DNA from: Eudorina sp. 2006-703-Eu-15 | Lineage: Eukaryota; Chlorophyta; Chlorophyceae; Chlamydomonadales; Volvocaceae | Direction of reading: 5' to 3' | Assembly: GCA_003117195.1 (NCBI GenBank) | Contig: BDSI01000140.1 | Coordinates: 167,467 to 231,466, forward strand | Length of the DNA stretch: 64,000 nt | Shown: positions 11,392-22,521 of the stretch, one piece after another | Numbering within the stretch: the stretch's first letter is position 1 | Layout of the letters: every line of letters begins with the position of its first letter | Notes under the pieces: model-generated | Told to the model about the DNA's origin: nothing | Database searches by the model: none | Seen by the model: the letters and a program-made list of their open reading frames with translations, nothing else | Position numbers and translations under genes: made by a program

Positions 11392-12578
11392 ACCGGCAGT
11401 TCACCGCCCGGACACATAGGTGGTGTCCGAAGCCGAGAGGAACAGTCACCCAGCGCAGCCGGTCGACACGACGAATCCGCGCCCATGATACTCGTACACG
11501 GCGGTACTTGGCGTCAACCCCCAGCCGCAGGCAGCGTTGCCGCGCACGTTTCAGCGGCAACATGATGCTCTTGCAGGGCCCACGCACCCACCCACCCACC
11601 CACCCACCCTGGCCCTCAGGCCATCTGCCGTAATAAGCAAAACGACCCCGCGACATGTGATCGACCGCGGGATGAAACGGCCTCGCAGCAGCCTCACAAC
11701 GCCCGACATGTGGCCTGATGCCGGGCGCCGCAGCCCTCCCCCCCTCCATCCGCGGCGCATTCCGCATTGGCTACGGACCTTCGGTGCACCTTTCCTGACG
11801 GCCGCGGTCTGCAAGCCGCGGCATACCGCAACCGGCCTCGCGGTCGCTGTCCTGCAGCACATATCCCCCGAGGCAAGGGTGTGCGGAACGGAAAACGCGG
11901 ACCAAAGGAACCACTTTGGCGCGAAAACGTGCAGCAGCATATGCCCGGCACCGCTTTATAGCAAAGAATGGCAGGCAACCAGAGAAAAGTTCTACATACT
12001 GTACTGTACACTGCACCGGGGAACCCCGCGCTGGTCGCAAGCAGAGTGCCGCCCCGGGTGCGACGGGGCGGAGGGGTTATGATTGTTGTTTGCGCGGCGT
12101 AGCAAACGCGCAAGCACTCTACGTCAGCGACAGGCTGTAGCCCACGCCGCGCGGCCGCGGTTTGTTCGGCTGTTTAAATTGGTTTCATGCATCAATTGTA
12201 GAGACGCACAAGGGGGGGGGAGAGGGATCGGTCAGCCCAGGCACAGCCGCAGCTCCCACCGCTGCCGCGACCAGGACGTGGCTGGGTGGCGCCACACGGT
12301 GTACCTCATAAGACCCCAGAGGCCAAGGTGTACCTCATAAGACACCAGACAGCAGACCCCAGAGGGATATCACACATCAGGCCACCTCTAGATCCCGCAC
12401 ACGCCCCGCAGTGCGGTGGGCGTCGGCTCTAGGCGTGTCCCCACTCGCCGGACTGCATGTAAGTCGCAATCGCAATGCAACCCCATCCTCGCCTACAGGC
12501 GCCCCACTCCTTCCACTGCCAAACGCATGACTACCGGACTGGCCTTCACCGCCCTGCCCCAGCACTGCACACCCCCCT

Positions 12579-12632
<54 letters not shown>
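12579..12632. repeat. (CA)n microsatellite
   Basis: About 25 perfect CA units. Confidence 0.9.
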
Positions 12633-12634
<2 letters not shown>

Positions 12635-12912
12635 GCTAGAGGCCCCGGGTGCACGGCACCCTTGTGGTCCCGTGCTGTGTCTCCTCGTCCCTCTCCCAGT
12701 TCTCTGGGAGGGTGCTTCGGCGGTCTCCCGTATGGGGCGGGTTAGCGCCCCCGGCCAGCGTCGGCCCGGCAGATATGTAACGATTCACACACCTTGCGGT
12801 GGTGGCGCGGCTGCCTTGTCCGCGCGCCTGCATATGGTAAGTTTTTTCCTCGCAGGTTCTATGGTAAGTATATTGATACCTGGGATCGGGCGGGCGGGCG
12901 GGTTGCAATTCT

Positions 12913-12957
<45 letters not shown>
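12913..12957. repeat. (CA)n microsatellite
   Basis: About 22 perfect CA units, 280 bp from the previous one. Confidence 0.9.
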
Positions 12958-13555
12958 ACCTGCATGCACCTCCCCGTCGTGCGAGCTAGTGTGCGACCTG
13001 CCCGCCGCTGGGGGCCGCTGAACCACCGTCCCCTGTCTGAATCAAATGCGGGTCCCAAATGGTCAACATGCAGCCACATGTCAACAGCCTCGCGACCGAC
13101 TCCCCCTCGCAGTCCACTGGCGGCTTTCCGCACCAGCAAGGTGAGCCGCACAGCACACGCGACATGCTGTGGGTGGCGGAGGAGCTCCAGCAAGCAACTC
13201 CACGCACGGTCACAGTTCGGCAGCTCCACAGTTACATGTTTTCGCACTGGCTATTGATCACAGCGGTGGGGCCGGTTGGAGGGAGGGGGCAGGGACCTAC
13301 GACGAGAATCCGCGCTGCGGCGGCGGCCGGCCCAAGGGCGGTTTCTGTCGCGGCATCGGCGGCCGAAGGTTGGGCAGGGCCCCGGGGTCCGGCCAACCAT
13401 TTGGAGGCGGCGGCGTATGCGGCGCAGGCTTGCCGCTGCCTCCGCTGCCGCTGTTGGATGGGAACTGACGCCCCGGCGGTTGGGGTGGGTGGGTTCTGGG
13501 GTGGGGCGGCGGTGACATGAGAAACGGCGGCAGATGAGGCAGGTAAGGTGGCGCT

Positions 13556-15397
13556 CTAATAGCTGGAGGCCTTACGTTGACGCTGCTGCTGCCGCCGCCA
13601 CTGCTGCTGCCGCCGCCGCCGCTGCTGCTGCCGCCGCCGCCGCTGCTGCTGCCGCCGCCGCCGCTGCTGCTGCCGCCGCCGCCGCTGCTGCTGCCGCCGC
13701 CGCCGCTGCTGCCGCCGCCGCTGCTGCCGCCGCCGCCGCTGCTGCTGCCGCCGCCGCCGCTGCTGCTGCCGCCGCCGCCGCTGCTGCTGCCGCCGCCGCT
13801 GCTGCTGCCGCCGCCGCTGCTGCTGCCGCCGCCGCCGCTGCTGCCGCCGCCGCTGCCGCCGCCGCCGCTGCTGCCGCCGCCGCCGCTGCTGCCGCCGCCG
13901 CCGCCGCTGCTGCTGCCGCCGCCGCCGCTGCTGCCGCCGCCGCCGCTGCCGCCCCCCCCCGCCGCCGCCGCCGCCGCTGCTGCCGCCGCCGCCGCCGCTG
14001 CTGCCGCCGCCGCCGCCGCTGCTGCCGCCGCCGCCGCTGCTGCTGCCGCCGCCGCCGCTGCTGCTGCTGCCGCCGCCGCCGCTGCTGCTGCTGCTGCCGC
14101 CGCCGCCGCTGCTGCTGCTGCTGCCGAAGCCGCCGCTGCTGCTGCCGCCGCTGCTGCCGTTGGGTATTCCCGTCAATGGCGGAGAGCGAAGGTTTGGCTG
14201 GGGCGGCGACGATGGAGGCAAACGTAGCGACGGTACTGGTTGGGGGGCGGTTGGCGGCCCTGGTTCCAAAACACACGGCGGCCCTGGACGTGGTTGTGAT
14301 GGCGGCGGCTCTGTCCGTGGAGTCTCTGTACCGGCCTTCGCCTCGGGCGGATGAGGCCATGGTGGAATTCTGATTGGGTTGCCAGCTGTCAATGGGGGGC
14401 GGTTCAGTTCGCGGAAGGCTGCCGGGTGCGGAGGCTGATGAGCTTGGCACTGCGAGGACGCCGCTGATCCATCAAGCGACGAGGGCGACAGAGGTGGCGG
14501 CGGTGCAGGTGGGCGTGGCCATGGGCGGGGTGCCGGCGACGGCATTGACGGTGATGGTGGCACTGTTGTTGCTGTTGTCATTGACGTTGATGGTGGTGGC
14601 CGCGAGTGGAGGCTGGGTGATGGTGGTGATGGCGGTGATGGTGACGATGGCGATGGTGTTGGTGTTGAAGTCCGTGGTCGTTGTGGTGACGGGGGCGGGG
14701 CGGGGGCGGCGGGGGTGGCGGTGGGGTGGCGGGGGCGGGGGCCGTGGCGGCGGCGGTGGTGGTGGCGATGGTGGCAGCGTTGGTGACGGTCGCAGCGGCA
14801 GTGGCAGCAGCAGTGGCGGCGGCCGAGGCGGCGGCGGCGAGCGGGAGGGCAAAGGCGGTTTCGGAGCCGCTGCTGGGGGCCGTTGCACAGGCAGCGGCGA
14901 CGGTGACGGCGGCGGGGACGGGGCCGGCCGCAGTGATGATGGGGACGGTGGCGGCGGGAAATGCCGCGCTGGTGGCGGTCTAGGTGAGAGCGACGGTGAC
15001 AGCGGTGGAGATGGGGGAGGGGGCGGCACTGCAAAGTACACCACGGGCATCTGGCATGGCGGCGGTGGGGGCGGCGGGGGTGGCGGCGGGGGCGAGGGCC
15101 CCGAAGCGAAAGGCGGCGGCGGAGCACGCGGCGGCGACCGGCCCCAGCCCGCTGCGACGGGTTTGGGCTTCGACGCAGACGATAGCAGAGGCACCCGGGG
15201 GGACGGCGGTGGCGGCTTTGGCGGTCGTGACAGTTTCTGGGGCGGCTGACGGACGTTGGAGCCCGCAGCGGTCCCGGCGCGAGGCGCTGGAGGCGGGTGT
15301 CGTGCCGGTGGGGAGGGCGGCTGCGGTGAGGGTGGCGGCCTGGGGAGCCGGCTGGGAGAAGGTGAGGGCGGAGGCGGCTTGGGCGGCCGCCGCAGGC
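13556..15397 (-). CDS. Proline-rich / Gly-Ser-rich exon C (hydroxyproline-rich glycoprotein-like)
   Basis: After a minus-strand acceptor (ACACACAG, then GCCTGCGG at 15397) a phase-1 exon opens with RPPKPPPPSPSPSRLPRPPP, the same opening as the exons at 23266 and 28692. It continues as a Ser-Pro-rich domain of the volvocine hydroxyproline-rich type (PPPSPPLSPSLSPRPPPA). Near 14700 the proline-rich reading moves to another frame (SPSSPSPPSPPSPSLHSRPP), which means an unseen short intron or a one-base indel in G-runs. It then runs into long Ser/Gly repeats encoded by the GC trinucleotide array at 13577-14158, where an eight-C run near 13953 breaks the frame again. No signal peptide or folded domain is seen. 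It is probably part of a secreted wall or matrix protein, possibly decayed. Confidence 0.45.
   Translation of the reverse strand, partial: ACGGRPSRLRPHLLPAGSPGRHPHRSRPPHRHDTRLQRLAPGPLRAPTSVSRPRNCHDRQSRHRRPPGCLCYRLRRSPNPSQRAGAGRRRVLRRRLSLRGPRPRRHPRRPHRRHARCPWCTLQCRPLPHLHRCHRRSHLDRHQRGISRRHRPHHHCGRPRPRRRHRRRCLCNGPQQRLRNRLCPPARRRRLGRRHCCCHCRCDRHQRCHHRHHHRRRHGPRPRHPTATPAAPAPPPSPQRPRTSTPTPSPSSPSPPSPPSPSLHSRPPPSTSMTTATTVPPSPSMPSPAPRPWPRPPAPPPPLSPSSLDGSAASSQCQAHQPPHPAAFRELNRPPLTAGNPIRIPPWPHPPEAKAGTETPRTEPPPSQPRPGPPCVLEPGPPTAPQPVPSLRLPPSSPPQPNLRSPPLTGIPNGSSGGSSSGGFGSSSSSGGGGSSSSSGGGGSSSSGGGGSSSGGGGSSGGGGGSSGGGGGSSGGGGGGGGRQRRRRQQRRRRQQQRRRRRQQRRRRQQRRRRQRRRQQRRRRQQQRRRQQQRRRQQQRRRRQQQRRRRQQQRRRRQQRRRQQRRRRQQQRRRRQQQRRRRQQQRRRRQQQRRRRQQQWRRQQQRQRKASSY
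13577..14158. repeat. (GCTGCTGCCGCCGCC)n-type minisatellite
   Basis: About 580 bp of alternating GCT and GCC triplets in blocks of two to four. On plus it reads poly-Ala, Leu-Pro or Cys-Arg; on minus Ser-Gly, poly-Ala or Gln-Arg. Triplet phase is broken by a C8 run near 13952-13960. Confidence 0.85.
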
Positions 15398-16004
15398 CTG
15401 TGTGTATGTGTGTGCGTAGCGGGTTGGAACGGAGGGCACATGTGATGGGGGGGAGACGGGGTAGGGACTGGGCGGTAAGTAGGGGCGGTAGGTAGGGGCG
15501 GCGGGGCAATGAGGGGCGGGGGGGATGCGGTTCACGAACTTGCTTGACGCCCTCCACCTAGAGAGCACGCATGTATCGGCCGCGCGTCTTTAGCCTTGCA
15601 GGATGTGGCATTCATTTGCCGAGCATGAGCGTACACTGTGACATGTTAGGCGCGCGCGCGTTCCGACATGGGGATACGGAACGGTTGAGCGACTCAATCT
15701 GCGTTCGTGCCCTTGTTCTTGCTTGCTTGCTTGCTGGCAGGCTGGCAGGTTCATGTCAAGCTAAGGGATGGCCGCGCTGGGAAGCAAACGCACGTTTCAT
15801 CCGTGCACCTTCCAGTGCTGCTGTGCACCTCGTAAAACAATACAAGCCTGCAGGCTACAATGGAGACCAGCACATTTTTGCATGTATGCCCAGTACGACG
15901 ATGACGGGTGGCCGCATGTTGGGGCACGTATGTACGGCGTTACCCACTGATCTCGACGACTCCGACGGGCGGGCTCAACTCGTCCGCCTGCTGCTGCTGC
16001 CGCC

Positions 16005-16043
<39 letters not shown>

Positions 16044-17446
16044 TACGGCGGTGAGGCGTGACAACGAACAGCGGTGATGACGTCGGGGGGCCCCGAGGCC
16101 GGCTCGGGGGTAGGAACGGGGCTGCTGGGTCATCGTCACCCACCGGGGCAGCAGCAGCAGCAGGTAGGCATCCCGGCGCCCACGCAACTGCGCTGCACAC
16201 AGGCGTACATACACACAGCGAGACAGGCGGGTGCAGGCGGGTGCGCAGTGCATGTAGGCGTGCTTGCTACCTGCGCACGTGCGGCGGTGTCACAGGCCGG
16301 CAGCCATCAGGGGGTTGGCCCGGACAAACGAGTTCTACCTGATGTCGTCTGGTGCACTCGCTGGTAGTGGTCAAGCATTTGCGGTTTCGCTGTGTGTTTC
16401 ACTGTGTGTGCATATGCCTTCGTTGATTGACAGTCGGAGGTGATGATGGTGGCGTACGTGTTGGGGTTGGGGTGGCTAGGGCGGGAAGGGGACGAGCGCC
16501 GGACGCGCGCAGCCAGTTGGCCAGCAGGCAGGTAGCCCCACCGTGCACGCAGCATGCAAGTCAAAGCGTGGCAGGTAGGGGCAGGTACGTAAGGCAGCGG
16601 CGACGGCTAGGAACATGCCGCCAAGAGGCAGCCTGACATCCATCCCCATCCCCATCCAGTTTAATGCCAGAATAGAATATTACGGCCCTCATTCGTTTCC
16701 CCTGATTTGAGCACAAATCATAGATAGGTGTTACCCGTTGGCCCGTCGCGCGGCCGGCGTTTACTGTTTCCCTGCCTCACGCAATTATATAAGAGATAGA
16801 CACGTAAGCGGAATGATGTGTCTACCTTTGTGTCAGCCAGCAGAGGTTCACAGGCAATCAATCAGCAGCAGGTGCAAGCGGATGGAAAACTCACAGAAAC
16901 AGAAGCAGGACAGTAGTTCGTGCGCCAACGAAGCGGCTCCTGTGGCTCCGCAGTGAGGACAATGGCAATGGCATACTCACGCAATCCAGTCGGAAACGGT
17001 ATCAGCTCGGCCGCGGGTAGGGCACGTCAAGGTGCCCTACCCCTGCTAGCCCCTGCTTTGATTGTCACTGGTTGTTGGTAAGCCCGGCAGCAACTCGACC
17101 TGCCTTGTATATTCCACATATTTGCCTACGCGTACCTTTGCGTATTGCTTGACATGTTGTCTCTTTGCTGCAAGCTTTCAGAAACTATAACTTCTGTACG
17201 GCCATGGTGGAACATCAGCCGTTTAGTCCGATAGAATATAAGAAAGAAAACCTGAAGCAGTAATATCGTTAATGATTACTGACGTTGAGCAAGTGCATGT
17301 GCGTCGCGACCGCGGTCAGAAACATTCAATACGTAGTCGTTGAACACAGAGGAATTCCAGTACTTGCAGTTATGACGTACAATGAAGCAGCCTTCGTTCA
17401 TTGCTATAGTAAATGAATTTAAATGTCGCGCGTATTGAGAAATTGA
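15398..17446. other. Intergenic; no supported gene
   Basis: Contains a (CTG)n tract at 15989-16040 and short GC-rich ORFs without family resemblance. From about 16650 the composition drops to more AT-rich intergenic DNA. Upstream exons of the proline-rich exon C may lie here but were not identified. Confidence 0.4.
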
Positions 17447-17677
17447 GTGGTAACTTGTACCTATTGCTGTGGACACAAAAGTTGTATGGAACTTTTACTT
17501 TATACGGATCAAGTATGCTTCCTACCAACATTCGCAAATGTTGCGTTAACAACGCGTGATGAACCAAGTAGGCCCGCCGGCCGGGTCAACGTTGCCGAGA
17601 TATCGGATTCTTCGCCTAAGTACCGCCTCGCTGAGCTGCTGCAACAAAATGCTGGTAATTTTGTTAAATGGAACTGA
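17447..17677 (+). CDS. Coding-like fragment, unknown protein C-terminus
   Basis: An open frame ends at TGA 17675. Its second half looks like genuine protein (TTRDEPSRPAGRVNVAEISD, then SSPKYRLAELLQQNAGNFV), with mixed charge and no repeats, in moderately AT-rich DNA. No start, acceptor or neighbouring exon could be fixed. It may be a last exon or a transposon relic. Confidence 0.25.
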   Translation: MVTCTYCCGHKSCMELLLYTDQVCFLPTFANVALTTRDEPSRPAGRVNVAEISDSSPKYRLAELLQQNAGNFVKWN

Positions 17678-19620
17678 GTTCGTTTACGTTGGTACATTTG
17701 GACGTCGTCAGCACAAATTATGAAACATTCAGCATCGGGCACCTACGCCAGCAATCCGTTCGAGCGCATAACGTATGATTTGTCATCATTGCCGTTTGAT
17801 TGCTTGTTTGTCTATCTGCGCGAATGCTCCGGTTGTCGTTCCTTCGACAGTGACAGTACGACCTTCACTGTGCATTCCTCCTATGCAGATAAATAAACCT
17901 GGTTAACGTTCCGTACTCGTCAGTATAGCAGCGGGGAGTATTGTTGGGATCAGTTGGGATGTCCTAACTCCAGCAGCAGGGAGCGTGGAGCGAGCCTCCG
18001 TTACTCTGTCTTCTGCTGGTAGTAAAATCCTGCAGGTGGGTGCCGCACCGGCGTGGGATGGCTGATCGGGTGGGTAGGTAGGTGGCCGGCACGGGCGGAC
18101 AGGAACGATTGGAACTTGGGCGGGCACAAAAAAATAATAAAAACAATGACAACAACAACAATAAAAATATTGATGATAATAATTAAAATAAAAATGAATA
18201 TAATAAATAATAATAAAATAATAACAATAATAATCGGTTTAATATTAACGTTAATAATTATATTACTATGCTGGGCAAGGCCTAGCTTGGATTCAGGAGG
18301 AAAGGGCGGTTAGGCTAGTTAGGCTCGCTGAGCCTATACACTGCTGCCACCGGGGAGCCATGACCTCACCACCCGTTGTCATCTGCAGGGATTCCTTCAA
18401 TCCAATGACCGGGAGTGTGGACTGTGGCCTGCTGGTGGTCGGGGTTATAGGCTATGGCCTGGTGGAGCTAGCGGCCGTACTCAGGAGAGTAAAACAAATG
18501 CAGGCGAGTGGTTGGGTTTGCGGGCGGATACCGTGCTGCCACTACCGTACCGCCAGGGTATATATCGCCACGCATAATTAAGTAATTAGTTGGGGATGGA
18601 AATCATTTGAAGTCGCGCAAAACGAGGTTTTACGGCCGTAACTGCACGAGTTGCTGAACGAATGGTAAGAGGCTCTGCGTGAGTCCGCAAGCACTTGTTT
18701 CTCCCGCCCTCCTCCGCCGCGCCGTTGCCTGCCGGGACCACGGCGCTTCGGTGTTCAAGGACAGATCAGCATTTCAAAAAGGTTCCATATCCAGATCCAT
18801 CAAACTTGGCTATTCCCTCACTCAGGCATCCAGTTTGTGCGCGTGAGGTCGCTTGAAATGCCCCGCTCTTTAGCCGGGTCCGGGTGCAACACCCCGTTGT
18901 AAGCAGCCTTGTGCCACGGTTGGATGTGCGCGCCAAGCGAGTCGGTCGATTATTGGGTCCGGCCACATGCCAGGAAAATTTTCGGGGTCTGCCTGGTAAC
19001 ACGGATCTATTGGGGCCGCAGGCGGATATCTGCGCGCGTAAACAAAATGCTGCTGGTGACCATGCAATGCCCCAACCCTGAAATCGGCGGTCTCCTTAAC
19101 ACACATTTGGTTGTAACACTTCAGTCGGTGTGTGCGGAAGCGTAGGATCGTAGGTAGGGCGACCTGCTGTAAGTAAACAAGGATGTATTTGCTTGGCGTA
19201 TGTAGTGTGGGAACGACCACAACCACAAGGTGTCTAGTGATGCATGGCTCAGGCCCACCCGTGTGACACCCCACGGGCGTGATTAGCCAATAAGCATTAT
19301 CACAAGCGATCTCATTAAATCTGCCAGCAGATGCTACTTGGGTTTTGGGGCCCGAGGTAGGTTCCAGAAGTCATGTCACGATTGGTTCGTAATTGGACGA
19401 CTAGCGCTACGAACACCTACCTAGCCTTCGTGACACGACCGAACCTAAACCTCCACCCATTGCCTTCCATTATATATACGGCATTTGTTATATATTCATA
19501 ACTATTGAATATCCCAAGAGCTTTTCGCAACAACAGCGGTCCCGCGCCCATAACTTCATAAGTCCGCGAGCCCAGTGTTACGTTTGGGCTTTGTAAGATT
19601 TTTTTCTTTCTTCCATTCAT
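17678..19620. other. Intergenic with AT-rich island
   Basis: 18121-18270 is an AAT/ATA-rich island of about 150 bp in otherwise GC-balanced DNA. A weak coding-like plus piece lies at 18905-19080 (LVPRLDVRAKRVGRLLGP), without supporting splice structure. Confidence 0.4.
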
Positions 19621-19776
19621 CCATATTTATGTGACGGGTTCATACACTTCATTGTTGGAATCGCGGAAGCCATTGGACATGGAACGAAGTCTATGACGAA
19701 GCTGTTGTTGATGACGACCCGCCGCGTGCGTGTCGAACCGGCTCTTGAGCTTAACGTGCCCAAGCATAAGAGATAA
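19621..19776 (+). pseudogene. Coding-like fragment
   Basis: The plus frame reads GFIHFIVGIAEAIGHGTKSM and then TRRVRVEPALELNVPKHKR before TAA 19774-19776. Composition is protein-like and there are no repeats. There is no ATG and no clear acceptor. It probably belongs with the fragment ending at 20159 as remains of one plus-strand gene or transposon protein. Confidence 0.3.
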
Positions 19777-19980
19777 GAGAAACTCAAAGCAACATTCAGT
19801 CTCAAAAAAGCAACGTCTCATGGTTTCACATAGCGATGACTACTTGCTTGTCATCATAATCAAATACAAAAGATTTAGATAACGAGGACACAAGCAACCT
19901 CGCACAAATACACTCAAACGACAACAAAGTAAGCCATATTAGCGGGCGCACACAAGGTGCAACTGCCAGGTAGCTCCCAG

Positions 19981-20159
19981 ACCAATTAGGCACAGCTGAG
20001 GATTGGCCCGGGAGCTCGATCGAATCTGCCTCTGCGAACGGGCGCTACGACCAGCAAATCGAGAAACGTCTTGACAGGTTCGTAGCGAAGTCTGGCCGAA
20101 TATCAAACAACCGAACCCCAGTTTTACCAGAAGTTACGTACCCAGCTAAAGTAGATTAA
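19981..20159 (+). pseudogene. Coding-like terminal fragment
   Basis: Following CTCCCAG the plus frame reads DWPGSSIESASANGRYDQQ and IEKRLDRFVAKSGRISNNRT to TAA 20157-20159. An in-frame TAG lies just upstream, so this is a spliced last exon or a fragment. Family not recognised. Confidence 0.3.
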
Positions 20160-20539
20160 GTAAATCACGTTGCCACAATGCTATGCGGCGCTGCATGCAT
20201 ATTGCTGCACGCGTGCGACTGACGGCGGCGCACGTTTACATCTCCAAACCCCCGCCGCTCCTTTGGGTTTACTTGCGCAGCTCCGAATGGACGCCCTGCC
20301 TCCGCACTTGCTTCGTGCGATGCCCACAAGCAAACATCTACCCCAGATAATGATCCTTGAATATATGTGCGAACGTCGGACTTACCGTATCGTAGCTTGC
20401 GGCTTCAGTTTTTTGCTTGAAACCCTGGGTTTGTTTGCTTGATTGTCCGTGCCACGACATCGACCTGGTGCAGCTAGCGCAGCAACCACGTTTGCTGGAC
20501 GGCACCGCCACTCCCAAACACCATGCACTAGCTACTAAG
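20160..20539. other. No gene seen
   Basis: Short unconvincing ORFs only. It lies between the plus-strand fragments and the minus-strand LINE remnant. Confidence 0.4.
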
Positions 20540-22290
20540 CTAATATCTAGGGTCCCAGGGGCCTGCTGTATAACCCGGTTTACTGGCCTCTGTGAGTGGT
20601 ATGGTTGGTATGAACAGTATGTATGGTCCGATCAGGTTTAAGCGGAGTTTGGTGAGGGTGTTTCGTTTGCGGTTGCTCGCGGCATAGTCCGGGAGCTGCT
20701 GCGCCTGACAGCCGTCCATGATCATGAGGCATCCCCCCAAGCGCCCTGTATGTGGCGAGCAGTCGGGCGATCTACCAGATGGCGACATTATGTCGTTTGA
20801 TGTAGAGGAAGTCCATGTCCGGGTGTTTACAGCCACCCAGGATATATATACGTCCGCAGGAGTCAGGAACCGCGCACAATGGGCGGGTTGCGGCCTCCAC
20901 GGCGTGAGGCGGGGCTGCCAATTGTGTGCGCGACAGTTTCATTCGTGCTGACGGCGAGGGGGCGCCTGAAGCGTTGTGCCAATATATTGTTCCATACATA
21001 GTTGACCATACAATACGGTCCATACATCGTTGAAGTCTTTTGTACCTCGGTCCCCGTATTGTAGTGGATCCGAGATCGGTGGCATCAGCTTGCAAGCGTT
21101 TTTAGTTAGCAAAACGGGTCACAACAATCTGCCGGTTGCGTGGGGGTCGGTCCGTGAGCTCGCACGCTCGAATGTCCAGATGCGGGAGCGGGGCGACATG
21201 AAGGGCGTGTACAGCGTTGTTTGGTGTCGCCGAGATGCACCTCTGGTTTTATTAGCGATATCACCGCGCGGTTAAGGTCGTTAGAGTATGTTTCCAATCA
21301 GGGGGTCAACCTTTAATAAGGCTACCGTGGCCTAGAGGTGCAATAGAGGTCGGGCGTTTCCAGTTACCTTGAAGACTGCCCCGAAACCTCTTTTGGCGCA
21401 CTCAATACCTGAGGGAAGGTGTAAATTTTGTTGTTTTGTATAGACCGTATGAACGACAACAGTTTCGGCTACTGTTGGTGCCGCGTTCTCGTTGCAGCCT
21501 GCAGTCCATGTCGACTTGCATCTACTGCTGCCGGCGCAGCAAAGCATGAGAAGGGTCGTTGAAATGAGCAGTGAATGCTTGCTGAACCTTGTTGAGTGGA
21601 TTGGCCATGCTGGCAAGGTCCTGTCGTCGCGTTCGGTGTCGGGCGAGCGTCAGTCAACGCGGCCATACGTGCGAGAAATAAAATTTAAAACAAAGCTTGT
21701 TGACAACTCGCGCCAAGTCATAAGAGGTCACCGCTAGTTTATGGGATGCCCCGGAGCATCCCTTAATTGAAAGGCGACTAGAGGTGCATTAAAGGTGCGG
21801 ACGTTTCCAATGGGCTTTCCGAGCATCTTCGTTCCGCAGCTTTTTGCATATTTGCAAATACAATAAGGAATTGTTAAGCAACTGCTATCTTCCTATGTCA
21901 AGTTTGCCACGAACGGAGGGAGTGCGCGTGAGAAAATTCGCAGCAACCCCTGATTGGAAACATACTCTTAGCGTAGTGGCCGGCGTTGCGCACCCAAATC
22001 GTTACAAGGTGGACCCAAGCCCCGACCGGGTGTTCCCACGGCGGGCCCAGCCAGATAGCATGCAGCCATACCGGCCAACACACCAGGTTACCAGGGCGCC
22101 AGGATTGCCTCTCCTGGAAACCGCGCCAGACCCGTGCTCGAGGGTAGTTGTCGGATGTTTCTGTTAGCCACGTGGCATCGTCGGGCGCATCTCGGCGCGC
22201 AGCCTTAACCGCCGCGGTGTCCGCCTGCTCGTTGTACTTGATTCCTGTTTGGGGTTTCAGCTTCAGCAAATATGTTATGCTTTCTCACAC
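20540..22290 (-). mobile_element. Decayed non-LTR retrotransposon (RNase H + CCHC + endonuclease-like C-terminus)
   Basis: Read on minus from 22290: an RNase H-like segment (LKPQTGIKYNEQADTAAVKA, the usual HTGIxxNExAD region) at about 22270-22160. A 684-bp MITE then interrupts. Next come HLGDTKQ, a frame change, a CCHC-like stretch with SCGRIYILGGCKHPDMDFLY and IKRHNVA (about 20870-20780), then LGGCLMIMDGCQAQQLPDYA and LRLNLIGPYILFIP ending near 20540. This order (RNase H, zinc finger with GGCxHP and RHN, MDxCxxxxLP, then a degraded R/KPD-like motif) matches the C-terminus of volvocine LINEs and would fit the Dualen/RandI group, known from Chlamydomonas. Several frameshifts show the copy is dead. 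The reverse transcriptase part is not visible. Clade assignment is inference. Confidence 0.55.
21284..21967. mobile_element. PIF/Harbinger-type MITE (684 bp) with TTA target duplication
   Basis: Terminal inverted repeats of 21 bp, beginning GAGTATGTTTCCAATCAGGG, at 21284-21304 and 21947-21967, are flanked by TTA at 21281-21283 and 21968-21970. A 3-bp TWA duplication is typical of PIF/Harbinger elements. No transposase is encoded. Internally two direct copies of a CTAGAGGTGCA...GTTTCCA block lie near each end (about 21333 and 21779). Confidence 0.75.
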
Positions 22291-22521
22291 CTCGCTCTTA
22301 TATATCCTTCAGGATCCGTACCCCAATTCTCATCAACCCCGGCGAACTCCCTGCAACCTTGCGTGCACACAGTTGAGAACATTGGCGGGTGCTGTATACG
22401 GTATCGTATACCGTATCGTCCCTCACCCCTGAAAAGTCAAGATATTTTCTAAAATCGCGCAACCCTGATCGGGCTGGAAGGAGTAGTTTTGATGCCGTGC
22501 AGCTCGTCTGGGAATATTATT

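Larger units (their letters stand above)
6080..13555. other. 7.5 kb gene-poor region dominated by simple repeats
   Basis: No ORF here shows a recognisable family or consistent coding signal on either strand. The sequence is GC-rich with G-rich or C-rich runs and many micro- and minisatellites, listed separately where clear. A short coding-like piece around 10190-10280 (plus; EFKDDAFERAFADWRWRMM) ends in a stop with no neighbouring exon found. Confidence 0.5.

Noticed and set aside
13534..14373. 279-codon plus-strand poly-alanine ORF
   Set aside because: It is produced entirely by the GCT/GCC triplet satellite. The proline-rich reading on the minus strand explains the flanks better.
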